This document shows positions 38,915-49,571 of a DNA stretch of 64,000 nucleotides, piece by piece. The stretch is from NCBI RefSeq assembly GCF_016405965.1, contig NZ_JAEFCD010000009.1, forward strand, positions 92,094 through 156,093, read 5' to 3'. The notes under the pieces were generated by a model. The model did no database searches. It saw only the letters and a program-made list of their open reading frames with translations, and was not told where the DNA came from. The stretch's first letter is position 1. Each line of letters starts with the position of its first letter. This DNA comes from Alteromonas sp. IB21 (GTDB lineage: Bacteria; Pseudomonadota; Gammaproteobacteria; Enterobacterales; Alteromonadaceae). The translations under genes were made by a program, and so were the position numbers.

Positions 38915-40756
38915 TTAGCTTATTCCGCCAGAAAACTTCATCACCATGGCTTGATTAGTTCGATCAATAGCCTTAAAAGCGGCTTTTAACTGATGCTTTT
39001 CTATCGAAGATAGCATAGATACCGACACTCTATTGTCCGTGACTTTGTTTTCTAACTGATGACGCCAGCGCAAGCGATTTAAGAAAAGCCAGATGTCTCT
39101 AAGGTTAGCTGCATCACGCTTAGAAAGCTGAGAATTTGATGAGAGCGCGTCCAAACGAGCGAGCGTATTAGGCAGCGATATGCCGTCTGCAAGGGCGTAA
39201 ATACGGGCAATATTATTAATTAGTGCCACCGCTCTGGTTTTAAGATCAATAACGTCCTTTTCCTTGCGCTTGTCGTTTTTGGCTTTTTCATAAATAAATT
39301 TTTGAAACATCGATAAAGGAACCGATATTTCATTACTGTGTCTGGCCAAGGCTGCTAAAAACATATTTTGCTGCATTAAAGGGGCTCTGCGCTTTTGTAG
39401 CTGTTTAAATAAACTGACATCACCTGCTGCACATCGCACATCAAGAAAAATATTAAAATGCATAATGGCATCTTTTGTAGGCGCATTAACCCATTGCTTC
39501 GCCTCTTCCACTGCCTCATCTAGCGATAAGCGAAGCGTGGGGTTACTGGCCATAATATTACCATCACATAATTTTATACCGCATTTCGCAAGCCCGTTGC
39601 AGACATACTCTGCCATAGCAGCAAAGTAGTCTGCCTGAGACTCTGTAGGGCGATTTGCAAGCAATAAACCGTTATCTTGATCAGACCCCATAGTCTGATC
39701 TTCCCGGGCTTGAGAACCATAAACCAGCCACGAAAACATCATGGGTGCTTTGCCATTGTCCTGCTGAAAAAAACCGATCAACTTTCTGGTCATGATGTCT
39801 GTTGCCTGAGACAAAATTTTTCCCGCAATGTCATAATCGCCGGCTTTTTTTGCATGCGCCGAAAAATAATGAGGAAGCTGCCAAGATAAACGAGTTAATT
39901 CATATAAATTCTCTGCTTTGCTCAGTTCGCCGATAATAAAAAGAACGTTTCCTCGTTGGTGGCGAATAATATCACTTGCCGTAACCATACCTAATGGCAC
40001 AAGCGACTGATGATCAATGACGGGTAAATGATGAATATTGCGTTCAGTCATTAACGCTAACGCATCGAATAATGTTCTGTTTCCCATTATTTGGGCAGGG
40101 TTAGGCGTCATTATGTGGTCAACCGACAACGACGTATCTAATGACGTGGCAACCACTCTTGATCTAAGATCCCGATCGGTCACAATGCCGATAAGTTTGT
40201 CTTCTTTAGTTACCAGTAAGGATGAAACTTTCTGCTCTGTCATCAGCTGAGCAGCCGCTGATATTGACGTTATTTCCTCCACCGAAACGGGCGATTTTTC
40301 GATAACATCTGAAAGACCTTTATACAACCACATGGAATTGGTATCAGATATCGCATGATTTTGCAGGGCATTATTTCGAAGTCCATCAAAGAAATGGCGT
40401 ATCGCGGTATCTTCAAATAATGGCTCAATCACGGCAGCATCAAAACGATAAACTAACCCCGGACTATCCACGCTAATATTTAAGGAAAATGGACGTTTTT
40501 CCATGATGCTAGCATAGCCGAAGTAATCCCCTTCACTTAGATGACGTAGGGGCGCATCTGAATCCTGCACAGAAAATTGACCACTTTGAATTAAGAAAAG
40601 CGCCGGAGCACCTTGCTGAAGTTCAGCAACAATATCAGCCGTCACGTAGATTAAATCTGCGTGTTTAACTAATTGCAGCTTCTGTTCGCTATCGAGGGTA
40701 TCAAGCGGCGCCGACGTATTCAGAAAGTCTTCAACTTGTTTAGCCATTGCAGTCAT
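38915..40756 (-). CDS. Cyclic-nucleotide-binding, CBS and DUF294 nucleotidyltransferase-like protein
   Basis: About 613 residues from the ATG at 40756, which has GGA upstream; an upstream ATG would add 22 residues that are not family-like. Domains in order: a cyclic-nucleotide-binding fold (about 15-125), two CBS motifs (about 150-270, with IVTDRDLRSRVV and HLPVIDHQSL), a DUF294 nucleotidyltransferase (GSQAREDQTMGSDQDNG) and a C-terminal DUF294_C helical domain. It resembles GlnD-like regulators and may sense nucleotides. It lies between the exonuclease and the symporter. Confidence 0.88.
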   Translation of the reverse strand: MTAMAKQVEDFLNTSAPLDTLDSEQKLQLVKHADLIYVTADIVAELQQGAPALFLIQSGQFSVQDSDAPLRHLSEGDYFGYASIMEKRPFSLNISVDSPGLVYRFDAAVIEPLFEDTAIRHFFDGLRNNALQNHAISDTNSMWLYKGLSDVIEKSPVSVEEITSISAAAQLMTEQKVSSLLVTKEDKLIGIVTDRDLRSRVVATSLDTSLSVDHIMTPNPAQIMGNRTLFDALALMTERNIHHLPVIDHQSLVPLGMVTASDIIRHQRGNVLFIIGELSKAENLYELTRLSWQLPHYFSAHAKKAGDYDIAGKILSQATDIMTRKLIGFFQQDNGKAPMMFSWLVYGSQAREDQTMGSDQDNGLLLANRPTESQADYFAAMAEYVCNGLAKCGIKLCDGNIMASNPTLRLSLDEAVEEAKQWVNAPTKDAIMHFNIFLDVRCAAGDVSLFKQLQKRRAPLMQQNMFLAALARHSNEISVPLSMFQKFIYEKAKNDKRKEKDVIDLKTRAVALINNIARIYALADGISLPNTLARLDALSSNSQLSKRDAANLRDIWLFLNRLRWRHQLENKVTDNRVSVSMLSSIEKHQLKAAFKAIDRTNQAMVMKFSGGIS

Positions 40757-40857
40757 AGAAATCGTCCAGTGATAGGGTTTGTTCGCCTTCGCTGTGTAAA
40801 TTTTAGCCCACATACACAACAAAAATGAGCTCGTCCCTCAAAAAAACAAAAAACAAA

Positions 40858-40898
40858 AGAAAAAACCAACCTATTCACGTTCGCCAATAGGTTGGTTT
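40858..40898 (-). terminator. Intrinsic terminator of the symporter operon
   Basis: On the minus strand AAACCAACCTATT and AATAGGTTGGTTT form a perfect 13-bp stem with a 10-base loop, followed by a T-rich tract. It ends the DUF4212-symporter unit before the CBS gene. Confidence 0.85.
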
Positions 40899-40933
40899 CA
40901 TTTTGCTATCGCCTATCTTTAGGCTGTATCAGG

Positions 40934-42640
40934 TTAGTGAGCTGATGCTTCACCTGCACCTTTTGGATAGCGAATGCTTTCTACTAGCTCTTGAATTTCT
41001 TCAGGCGCTTCATCGGTAGCTTTGAACACTAGGAAAGCCACGATAAAGTTAACCATCATACCTAGCGTTCCGATGCCTTCTGGCGAAATACCGAACCACC
41101 AGTTGTCAGGGGTGTTAGCTGCAGGGTTTACAAACTTGAAGTAAATGATGTAAGCCGCAGTAAACGCGATACCTGATATCATTCCCGCAATGGCACCTTT
41201 GTCGTTCATGCGCTTGCTGAAGATACCCATGATGATTGCCGGGAAGAAGCTCGATGCCGCCAAACCGAAGGCAAAGGCCACGACCTGCGCAACAAAGCCG
41301 GGCGGATTGATACCGAAGTAGCCTGCAATAACAATTGCAACCCCCGCCGCTAAACGTGCGTACATCAACTCTGCTTTATCGGTAATATTTGGCATAAAGT
41401 TTCGTTTCAACAGATCGTGAGACACGGATGTTGAAATAACTAACAATAAGCCCGCAGAGGTAGACAAGGCTGCTGCCACACCACCCGCTGCTACTAGTGC
41501 AATTACCCAAGCTGGTAGGTTAGCAATTTCAGGGTTAGCCAATACCATGATGTCGCGGTCAACTTTCATTTCGTTGCGCTCATCACCCGAATAGAACATC
41601 TTGCCGTCGCCATTTTTATCTTCATAAACGATAAGGCCGGTTTGTTCCCAATTTTTAATCCACGACGGCGCTTCTTCATAGCTTGTGCCTGTCATCTCTG
41701 GGCCATTAATGGTTTCAATCATATTTACGCGAGCAAATGCAGCAAGAGAAGGTGCTGTTGTATATAAGATTGCAATGAACGCCAGTGCATAACCTGCTGA
41801 TTTACGCGCATCATGTACCTTAGGTACGGTAAAGAAGCGAACGATTACGTGAGGAAGACCCGCTGTACCCACCATTAGTGCAAAGGTAATGAAGAATACG
41901 TCTATGGTACTTTTGGTGCCCGATGTGTATTCGTTAAATCCGAGTTCGACGGATAAATTATCGAGTTTTTGCAGCAGGTGCATCCCCGACCCGTCGGCGA
42001 GCGTTGCTCCAAAGCCTGTTTGCGGCAGGATGTGACCTGTGACCATCATTGATATAAATACCGCTGGTACGATATAGGCAAAGATCATTACGCAATACTG
42101 CGCTACCTGTGTATAGGTAATACCTTTCATGCCACCAAGCACTGTGTAGAAGAACACAATAACCATACCGATGACTACGCCGGTTACAATATCTACTTCT
42201 AAGAAGCGGCTGAATACTACGCCCACGCCACGCATTTGGCCGGCAACATAGGTGAAGCAAACAAAAATTGCACAGAATACGGCAACCGTACGTGCAGTTT
42301 GAGAGTAGTAACGATCTCCGATAAAATCAGGCACCGTGAATTTGCCGAATTTACGCAAGTAAGGCGCTAAACATAAGGCTAGCAATACGTAACCGCCAGT
42401 CCACCCCATTAGGTAAACCGCGCCGTCATACCCCATAAAAGAGATGAGACCTGCCATCGAAATAAACGATGCAGCCGACATCCAGTCAGCGGCAGTAGCC
42501 ATACCATTCATGACCGGAGGCACACCGCCACCAGCTACGTAGAAGTCATTGGTAGATCCTGCACGAGCCCAAATTGCAATTGCGATATATAGCGCAAATG
42601 ATGCGCCAACGATAATAAACGTTAATGTTTGAACGTCCAT
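40934..42640 (-). CDS. Sodium:solute symporter, ActP/VC_2705 type (acetate uptake)
   Basis: A 568-residue SSS-family transporter with about 13 helices. Family signatures include GGVPPVMNGMATAADWMSAASFIS near the start and the GGVAAALSTSAGLLLVISTSVSHDL segment. It closely resembles the ActP-like symporters that occur with a DUF4212 subunit, for which acetate or other short monocarboxylates are the usual substrates; the neighbouring CrbS-like kinase and the acs link favour acetate. It begins 3 bases after the DUF4212 gene, and repeated regulatory motifs lie upstream of the pair. Confidence 0.88.
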   Translation of the reverse strand: MDVQTLTFIIVGASFALYIAIAIWARAGSTNDFYVAGGGVPPVMNGMATAADWMSAASFISMAGLISFMGYDGAVYLMGWTGGYVLLALCLAPYLRKFGKFTVPDFIGDRYYSQTARTVAVFCAIFVCFTYVAGQMRGVGVVFSRFLEVDIVTGVVIGMVIVFFYTVLGGMKGITYTQVAQYCVMIFAYIVPAVFISMMVTGHILPQTGFGATLADGSGMHLLQKLDNLSVELGFNEYTSGTKSTIDVFFITFALMVGTAGLPHVIVRFFTVPKVHDARKSAGYALAFIAILYTTAPSLAAFARVNMIETINGPEMTGTSYEEAPSWIKNWEQTGLIVYEDKNGDGKMFYSGDERNEMKVDRDIMVLANPEIANLPAWVIALVAAGGVAAALSTSAGLLLVISTSVSHDLLKRNFMPNITDKAELMYARLAAGVAIVIAGYFGINPPGFVAQVVAFAFGLAASSFFPAIIMGIFSKRMNDKGAIAGMISGIAFTAAYIIYFKFVNPAANTPDNWWFGISPEGIGTLGMMVNFIVAFLVFKATDEAPEEIQELVESIRYPKGAGEASAH

Positions 42641-42643
42641 GAT

Positions 42644-42910
42644 TTACTCCTCATCTACGCCGTAGCGTTTATCCATGGCGTTCATCTTCGCCATATAGAC
42701 AAAGATCAATGCAACAAATACATAAATTGAGCCCTGTTGTGCAAACCAGAAGCCTAATTTAAAGCCAAAAAATTGGATTTCATTTAAGATATCGACAAAA
42801 ATAATGCCGGCGCCGAATGATACGATAAACCAAACGACTAGCAGTTTAGCGAGTAGAGCGAGGTTTTCGCTCCAATACGCTTTCTTGTCCTCTTCGTTTC
42901 TAAATGCCAT
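42644..42910 (-). CDS. DUF4212 small membrane subunit of the symporter
   Basis: An 88-residue protein with two membrane helices (about 19-38 and 53-73). The N-terminal YWSENLALLAKLLVVWF and the LGFWFAQQGSI segment are the DUF4212 signature. In many genomes it precedes the ActP-like symporter, as here with 3 bases between them, and is taken to be a partner subunit. Confidence 0.9.
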   Translation of the reverse strand: MAFRNEEDKKAYWSENLALLAKLLVVWFIVSFGAGIIFVDILNEIQFFGFKLGFWFAQQGSIYVFVALIFVYMAKMNAMDKRYGVDEE

Positions 42911-43086
42911 TGTTTCACCCTCACATCAGGTTAATTGATTGTTATGTTTTTACATATTCCTAACGCCCGGCTTTGTTAACGTTATTGCTACTTAATTGGT
43001 AGTTGACTAAAGACAATCACCAGCAGCAAAGTCAAGCACTTAGGAGCTTGCGTATTACTCTAGACCTGGAAGGTGAAATTCAAAAT

Positions 43087-43119
43087 GAGACCATGGTCGT
43101 AGGTAGACTATGGTCGAAA
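43087..43119. promoter_or_regulatory. Two GAC-TGGTC motifs between the symporter genes and the CrbS-like kinase
   Basis: GAGACCATGGTCGTAG (43087-43102) and TAGACTATGGTCGAAA (43104-43119) are tandem copies 17 bp apart. The first, with its CAAAAT flank, is almost the same as the site upstream of acs at 53701. It lies 177 bases before the DUF4212 start and 48 before the kinase start. Confidence 0.7.
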
Positions 43120-43166
43120 TGATTATAATAACAACAAAGTTGTTAAAACCTCGTTAAAGGAATCTT

Positions 43167-46100
43167 ATGGTTTTTGGTTGGGTCACACTTGCAGTTTTGT
43201 ATCTCTTCTTGCTTTTTTCACTAGCAAGTTGGGGAGAAAAAAATTCACCCACCGCGCGAGCGCTGACGTCTCATCCCGCGATTTATTCTTTAGCCCTTGC
43301 CATCTATTGCACCGCTTGGACGTTCTTTGGCATGGTAGGCCAAGCAAGCAGGGATACGTGGATTTACCTTCCCATCATGCTGGGGCCTATCCTCGTCTAC
43401 GTTTTAGGTTACAAGTTTATTTATAAGCTTACGTTCGTCAGCAAGAAGCAACATATTACAACCATTTCTGATTTCATTGCTTCGCGCTACGGTAAACGTC
43501 AAACGGTGGCGCTAGTGGTTACGCTTATCGCGCTACTTGCCACTATTCCCTATATTGCGCTTCAGTTAAAGGCAGTAGGCGCCACCTTTCAATTACTGAC
43601 GCAGCAACCAAACAGTAACGGCATTATCATTGCCGCAACGGGATTTATCGCAGCCTTTGCCATTTATTTTGGTACACGACGAACTGATGTTACCGAGTAT
43701 CGTCGTGGTTTAATGCTGGCCATTGCTTTTGAATCGACAATAAAATTACTGGCGTTGGTTCTTGTTGCCATTGTTGGTTACAGCGCGTGGAAACGCACTC
43801 AAACTGGGCCATTTTTTGAAAGTTTCACTAACGAAATCGCCTTAGCCCAATTTGGCTCGTTTAGCTTTATCGCACAGACCATCATGGCAGCAGCAGCTAT
43901 CGTCTGCTTGCCAAGACAATTTCACGTGGCGATTATCGACAACTTGAGCTTAGGGCACTTGCGAACCGCGCGCTGGCTCTTCCCCTTATACCTTGCGGTG
44001 ATTTCCGCAGTGATCCCTATCATTGCCATTGCCGGTAAATCGATATTTGCAGGCCAAGGCATAGAGCCCGACTCTTATGTGTTGTCGTTGGCAATGTTTT
44101 CAGAATCAGCTCTGCTCCAAGTTATTGTATTTGTAGGCGGCCTTTCTGCAGCGACAGCCATGATCATCGTAGCAACACTAACCCTTAGCACCATGCTGAC
44201 CAACGATGTCATCCTTCCTCGCATTTTGGCTTTTACGGGAAATACCGACGACAAGAAAGATATATCGAAAAAAATTCGTTTAATTCGAAGGGTAGTCATT
44301 GCCTTTATCTTGCTGATGGCATTTTTGTACCATCAACAAATGACCAGTAGCCGCTCTCTCCATTCTATCGGGTTAATTGCATTCTCTCTGGTTATTCAGC
44401 TGATGCCTGCTATTGTTGGCGGGCTTTACTGGAAGCGGGCGCATGCGCACGGCGTGTATGCTGGCCTAATGGTAGGCTTGGTCATCTGGGTGCTATGGCT
44501 AGTACTTCCTATCGTGAGTGAACAGGTTTCCCAGATGGAACAAAACGAGCTAATCAGCCAAGGGGCGATGATCAGCTTGGCGGCAAACAGTTTTGTTTAT
44601 ATTCTTTTTTCACATTTCGCGCCTCAACGTCTTATCGACCGAATACAGGCTGAAGCCTTTGTTTCCCCTGCCATCACTGGAAACAACACCGTTAAAACGC
44701 AAGCTATTAGTGTTACCGTGTCCGACCTTGTCACCTTGCTTTCAACCTTCATGGGTACAGGTCGTTGTGAACAACTACTTGGACAATACCAACAGTTAAA
44801 TCACTGCAACCTCGACCACGACAGCACACCAGACGAGTCGTTTTTATCTTTTTGTGAGCGTGCGCTAGGTGGCGTGATAGGGGCATCGAGTGCAAAGGTA
44901 CTGTTAGACAGTGCTCTGCGTGGTAAAAAAATGGACTTTACCGAAGTGATTAACTTCTTCGACGATACCACCCAGGCCATGCAATTTAACATGACCGCGC
45001 TGTTAACCTCACTTGAGAATATGGACCAAGGTATTAGCGTTGTTGATAAACATTTAAATCTGGTGGCCTGGAATAAGCGATATGCCAATCTCTATCCCTA
45101 CCCTGATAACCTGCTGGCTGTAGGTACGCCTATCGAAAAACTCATTCGATACAATGCTGCTCAGGGAGAATTTGGTACCGATAATGTGGATGACGAAGTT
45201 GAAAAGCGCTTAAGCCATTTACGCTCAGGTATGCCACACCGCTTTACTCGTCAGCGTAAAGACGGTCGCGTTATCGAAATGGTGGGCAACCCTCTGCCTG
45301 GGGGAGGCTTCGTAACAAGCTTTAACGATATAACCGGCCACGTAGAAATTCAGCAGGCACTTGAAGAATCGAACATTGACCTTGAAGCTAGAATTAAAAA
45401 GCGTACAGAAGAGGTGCATTCAATAAACGCCGAACTGCGTCTTGAAATTGAGCGACGCTCCGAAGCTGAAAAGGAACTGATAAGAGCGCGAAAAGCGGCT
45501 GAAGACGCCAATGCTAGCAAAACTCGCTTTCTTGCTCTTGCCAGTCACGATGTGTTGCAACCACTGAACGCTGCAAAGCTTTATGTCAGCGCGTTAGAAG
45601 AACAAGAGCTTCCAGAATCAGCCCACGCCATTATTCAGAAGCTCGGGCATAGCGTTACCTCGAGCGAAACGCTTATTGGCACACTGTTAGATATTGCACG
45701 CTTAGACCAGGGTGAGATGAAACCGGACTTTGAATCTATTGATGTTCGCGCTCTTCTTTCTCCTCTGGTAGACGAGATGGCAATGCGAGCAAAAGAGAAA
45801 GGGTTGGGTTTTAAAGCCATAGTACGCCCATGCTGGGTGAGAGCCGACAAGACTTATCTTTATCGAATAGCGCAAAACTTACTATCAAATGCCGTGAAAT
45901 ATACAGAAAGTGGAAGAGTACTGTTTGCCGTAAAACCGATTAACAATACCGTTCATTTCAAAATACTCGACACCGGAATTGGTATATCGAGTGATAAAAA
46001 AGACAGCATTTTCGGTGATTTCTTTCGCGCAAATGAGAGCAAAGAGCACGGTATCGGACTTGGTTTGGGCGTGGTGCGCCGATTAAGTTTACAGCTAGAT

Positions 46101-46610
46101 AGCGATATACAAGTAAAGTCGCGAATAGGGAAAGGTAGCTGCTTCACATTCTCTCTTGCGAAAGCTGAATCTAAAGTGGTGTCTAGCGAAACAACCAAAC
46201 CGCGCTCCACAACATTTACCGGCATGGATGTGCTTTGTGTGGACGACCAGAGAGAAAACCTAGACGCAATGCAAACCTTATTACGAAAATGGGGAATTAA
46301 CGTTGTGCTCGCTAACAACTGGGATGACGCTCTTAAAGTGTGTGAGACCATTCAGCCCCAAATTCTGCTCATGGATTATCAACTCAGTCACGATAGTGAG
46401 AAAAACGGCCTGGCACTTATTGAAGAGATTAGACATAGGTTAAATGTAGTAATGCCGGCTGCGTTGATCACAGCAACGCCAGATGAAAGCTTAGTCACCC
46501 AGTGTAAAGCCCAAGGAGTTAATTTCTTGGCTAAACCACTTAAACCGGCAAAGTTAAGGGCCCTACTACAGAGCATGACCCGCTATATCAGGGAAGCGAA
46601 AAACGTGTAG
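43167..46610 (+). CDS. crbS: CrbS-like hybrid sensor kinase with sodium:solute symporter domain
   Basis: An 1147-residue membrane kinase. The first 480 residues are a PutP-like transporter of about 13 helices. A PAS-like segment (about 605-720) and a coiled coil follow. The kinase has the phospho-acceptor His794 in SHDVLQPLNA, the N-box NLLSNAVKYT and DTGIGIS. A receiver domain closes it, with Asp1070 in LLMDYQLS. In Vibrio and Pseudomonas such CrbS proteins work with the LuxR regulator CrbR to turn on acs. Divergent from the acetate symporter pair. Confidence 0.88.
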   Translation: MVFGWVTLAVLYLFLLFSLASWGEKNSPTARALTSHPAIYSLALAIYCTAWTFFGMVGQASRDTWIYLPIMLGPILVYVLGYKFIYKLTFVSKKQHITTISDFIASRYGKRQTVALVVTLIALLATIPYIALQLKAVGATFQLLTQQPNSNGIIIAATGFIAAFAIYFGTRRTDVTEYRRGLMLAIAFESTIKLLALVLVAIVGYSAWKRTQTGPFFESFTNEIALAQFGSFSFIAQTIMAAAAIVCLPRQFHVAIIDNLSLGHLRTARWLFPLYLAVISAVIPIIAIAGKSIFAGQGIEPDSYVLSLAMFSESALLQVIVFVGGLSAATAMIIVATLTLSTMLTNDVILPRILAFTGNTDDKKDISKKIRLIRRVVIAFILLMAFLYHQQMTSSRSLHSIGLIAFSLVIQLMPAIVGGLYWKRAHAHGVYAGLMVGLVIWVLWLVLPIVSEQVSQMEQNELISQGAMISLAANSFVYILFSHFAPQRLIDRIQAEAFVSPAITGNNTVKTQAISVTVSDLVTLLSTFMGTGRCEQLLGQYQQLNHCNLDHDSTPDESFLSFCERALGGVIGASSAKVLLDSALRGKKMDFTEVINFFDDTTQAMQFNMTALLTSLENMDQGISVVDKHLNLVAWNKRYANLYPYPDNLLAVGTPIEKLIRYNAAQGEFGTDNVDDEVEKRLSHLRSGMPHRFTRQRKDGRVIEMVGNPLPGGGFVTSFNDITGHVEIQQALEESNIDLEARIKKRTEEVHSINAELRLEIERRSEAEKELIRARKAAEDANASKTRFLALASHDVLQPLNAAKLYVSALEEQELPESAHAIIQKLGHSVTSSETLIGTLLDIARLDQGEMKPDFESIDVRALLSPLVDEMAMRAKEKGLGFKAIVRPCWVRADKTYLYRIAQNLLSNAVKYTESGRVLFAVKPINNTVHFKILDTGIGISSDKKDSIFGDFFRANESKEHGIGLGLGVVRRLSLQLDSDIQVKSRIGKGSCFTFSLAKAESKVVSSETTKPRSTTFTGMDVLCVDDQRENLDAMQTLLRKWGINVVLANNWDDALKVCETIQPQILLMDYQLSHDSEKNGLALIEEIRHRLNVVMPAALITATPDESLVTQCKAQGVNFLAKPLKPAKLRALLQSMTRYIREAKNV

Positions 46611-46673
46611 TGCTACTTAACGTTATCTTGGCCTTATTTTTTTGGCTGCTCCATTACAACAACGCGAAACCGG

Positions 46674-47306
46674 CTAAAGCAACTCCTCAAGGGGCTTGTT
46701 TTCGTCGGTTTTCGTTACTGGCGATTCAACACTCGATTTAGCCACTACTTTACCCATGGTTCCCCATTTCTGTTTGGGGTTGAGTAACACGGGTCGTGTG
46801 AGGATTAAATTATTGGGGTACATCAAGGTTTCACGGTCAGCGGTAACTAATCGGGTGCTGAACGGCCCTAAATCGGCGATTACGCCCTCAATGTAGTTAT
46901 CGCCATCGAGAATACGCACGTAATTGCCTCTGCGATAGGCAACGTTAGTCAGTAAAATGAAATACGCAGTGATATTGCTGATAAGCGACCAGCTTGCAAA
47001 AAGTGCGACGCCTGTTACCGTAATAATAGACGTTGAAAGCACCAATAAACCTGAGAAATCAATGCCCCATGCAAGCAACAGCAAAGCAACGGTAACGGTG
47101 GCCACAATTACCCGTGCGGCGAATAAACCTTTTAGCGCGCTGCTCGACTTCAGCTTCGATTTTTCAATATTGGTTTCTAATTTTGGCAGAAGCTTGCGAG
47201 ACATTGCTAAATAAAATAGTAAAGCCAGACCACTCCACACGACATTTGACTGGTACTGAATCAACCACGCCAAAAACGTATGCCACCACTCGTTCATCAA
47301 CCTCAA
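46674..47306 (-). CDS. Small mechanosensitive channel of the MscS family
   Basis: A 210-residue protein. Three predicted helices (about 15-33, 65-83, 88-115) lead to the MscS beta domain, visible as RRGNYVRILDGDNYIEGVIADLGPFSTRL. The C-terminus is short compared with E. coli MscS (286 residues). It should open under membrane stretch to release solutes. Convergent with the CrbS-like gene. Confidence 0.85.
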   Translation of the reverse strand: MRLMNEWWHTFLAWLIQYQSNVVWSGLALLFYLAMSRKLLPKLETNIEKSKLKSSSALKGLFAARVIVATVTVALLLLAWGIDFSGLLVLSTSIITVTGVALFASWSLISNITAYFILLTNVAYRRGNYVRILDGDNYIEGVIADLGPFSTRLVTADRETLMYPNNLILTRPVLLNPKQKWGTMGKVVAKSSVESPVTKTDENKPLEELL

Positions 47307-47570
47307 CCCTCTCTCATTTTTAATTCTAGCAAACTAAATTTTCAGACCTTTACGACCTGAGTTCCTGCGCCCTACCATGCTAACGTGAATAAAAGGCGAG
47401 TTCATGCATTAAAAGCAATCGCCACAACAAGAAATATTCGTAAGACTCTCTTTACCACATACATTAGTATGCGCGCAAAAATGACTTGTCTAATTCAAAT
47501 TCGCGTTCTAACGTGTTAAAAGACATGTCGATTAGACGACAAACAAAACACAAACTACAGGCTTTTTATA

Positions 47571-48476
47571 ATGCGCATTGCAATACTTTCCAGAAATCCT
47601 CGTCTTTACTCTACTTCACGCTTAGTCGAAGCTGGTCAGGCTCGCGGGCATGAAGTTGACGTTATTGACACCATGCATTGCTACATGGATATCACTAGTG
47701 CGCGGCCCTCTGTAAGATACCACGGGAAAAAACTGCCTTACTACGATGCCGTTATCCCTCGAATAGGCGCTTCAGTGAGTTTTTACGGCACCTCAGTCGT
47801 GCGTCAGTTTGAAATGATGGGCACTTACAGCCTTAACGAGTCAGTGGCGATAAGCCGTTCGCGAGACAAGCTTCGCTCTCTGCAGCTTCTTTCGCGCAAA
47901 GGCATTGGCATGCCGAGAACGGGTTTTGCCCACCACCCAGATAAAATTGATGATGTTATCAAAACCGTGGGAGGCGCCCCTGTAGTGATAAAACTACTTG
48001 AAGGCACCCAGGGTATCGGCGTTGTACTAGCCGATACACAAAAAGCGGCAGAATCTATTATTGAAGCCTTTATGGGGCTAAACGCGAGTATTCTGGTCCA
48101 AGAATTCATCAAAGAAGCGGGCGGCGCGGATATTCGCTGTTTCGTAGTTGGCGGAAAAGTTGTGGCAGCAATGAAGCGCCAAGCGGCGCCGGGAGAGTTC
48201 CGCTCTAACCTTCACCGAGGCGGCCAGGCAAGTCTGGTACGCTTAAGCCCTGCCGAACGTAAAACGGCAGTAGATGCGGCAAAAACAATGGGCCTAAACT
48301 GCTGTGGCGTAGACATTCTTCGCTCAAATAATGGCCCTGTGGTAATGGAAGTAAATTCATCTCCTGGTTTGGAAGGTATCGAGAAAGCGACTCATAAAGA
48401 TGTGGCAAGTATGATCATTGAGTTTATCGAAAAAAGCGCTGAGCCGCATAAAACGAAAACCCGTGGCAGAGGCTAG
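47571..48476 (+). CDS. rimK: RimK-type alpha-L-glutamate ligase
   Basis: A 301-residue ATP-grasp ligase. The N-terminal [22 protein letters not shown] matches E. coli RimK, which adds glutamates to the C-terminus of ribosomal protein S6. The ATP-grasp motifs [34 protein letters not shown] and [13 protein letters not shown] are present. It is the first of three closely spaced genes with an AstE-like and a retropepsin-fold protein. Confidence 0.92.
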   Translation: MRIAILSRNPRLYSTSRLVEAGQARGHEVDVIDTMHCYMDITSARPSVRYHGKKLPYYDAVIPRIGASVSFYGTSVVRQFEMMGTYSLNESVAISRSRDKLRSLQLLSRKGIGMPRTGFAHHPDKIDDVIKTVGGAPVVIKLLEGTQGIGVVLADTQKAAESIIEAFMGLNASILVQEFIKEAGGADIRCFVVGGKVVAAMKRQAAPGEFRSNLHRGGQASLVRLSPAERKTAVDAAKTMGLNCCGVDILRSNNGPVVMEVNSSPGLEGIEKATHKDVASMIIEFIEKSAEPHKTKTRGRG

Positions 48477-48522
48477 CCCTGTTAACTATTGCTATTAAAA
48501 AACCTAGATATGGGAAACGTTA

Positions 48523-49554
48523 GTGGTAAATAATGTTTTAACAATCGGGGGTGTAAACATTGCACCTGGCGAAACGAAAAAAATTGAGTTGGAAATGCCG
48601 CCGTTATACACGGCGACCAATATGAGCATCCCTGTTTATGTGAAACGAGGCAAGCGGCCTGGACCGATTATGTTTGTCAGCGCCGCCATTCACGGTGACG
48701 AACTCAATGGAATCGAAATTGTGGGACGACTTATCCGCTCAAAAGCGATAGAGCGTTTAAGGGGAACACTTATTGCGGTGCCAATGGTTAACGTTTACGG
48801 TGTTCTCAACCAATCTCGTTATCTACCTGATAGGCGTGATCTAAATCGCAGTTTTCCAGGCAGCAAAAAAGGCTCTTTGGCGGGGCGCTTGGCAAATTTA
48901 TTTTTCAAGGAAGTCGTGAGTAAATGTGATGTCGGCATCGACCTACATACAGGTGCCATTCACAGAAGCAACCTACCTCAAGTTCGCGCAGATTTAGACG
49001 ACGCAGAAGTACTTGAAATGGCGAAAGCATTTGGTGTTCCCGTACTTTTGAACGCGGAATTACGGGATGGCTCCTTGCGAGAGGCGGCAAGCGAAAGCGG
49101 CGTTAAAATATTGCTTTATGAAGCGGGGCAAGCATTGCGTTACGACGAGTTTTCCATTCGTGCAGGCGTGAGAGGTATCATAAACACCATGCGCCACTTG
49201 GGCATGCTTAATAAAAGCCGAAGTAAAGGGCATAACATTGAGCGTTTTATTGCCAGACAAAGTGGCTGGGTAAGAGCGCCTGAAAGCGGCTTTGTTACGC
49301 ACTTAGCCCAGCTGGGCGATCACGTCGAGAAAGGCGACAAGCTTGCTATTATTGCAGACCCTTTTGGTAATTATCTAGACAGTTTAGAAAGCCCTGCAGA
49401 AGGCGTAGTAATTGGTAAACAGAATATACCGCTAACGCAAGAAGGCGAGGCGGTTTATCACATTGCGTACTTCTCAGAACCCGATACGGTTGCAGAACAC
49501 GTAGAACTATTACAGGATAATTTATTGCCACCAGAGCAGCACCCTATTTCATAA
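48523..49554 (+). CDS. Succinylglutamate desuccinylase/aspartoacylase family metallopeptidase
   Basis: A 343-residue zinc enzyme starting at GTG. The zinc ligands are His57 and Glu60 in AIHGDELNG and His142 in DLHTG; the substrate arginine is in DLNRSFPG and the catalytic Glu200 in LLYEAGQ. A C-terminal lipoyl-like hairpin domain (about 245-310) is seen. The family removes acyl groups from glutamate or aspartate, or cuts C-terminal residues. Next to rimK it could trim added glutamates, which is inference. Confidence 0.85.
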   Translation: MVNNVLTIGGVNIAPGETKKIELEMPPLYTATNMSIPVYVKRGKRPGPIMFVSAAIHGDELNGIEIVGRLIRSKAIERLRGTLIAVPMVNVYGVLNQSRYLPDRRDLNRSFPGSKKGSLAGRLANLFFKEVVSKCDVGIDLHTGAIHRSNLPQVRADLDDAEVLEMAKAFGVPVLLNAELRDGSLREAASESGVKILLYEAGQALRYDEFSIRAGVRGIINTMRHLGMLNKSRSKGHNIERFIARQSGWVRAPESGFVTHLAQLGDHVEKGDKLAIIADPFGNYLDSLESPAEGVVIGKQNIPLTQEGEAVYHIAYFSEPDTVAEHVELLQDNLLPPEQHPIS

Positions 49555-49571
49555 AAATGGTAGAGAAACTG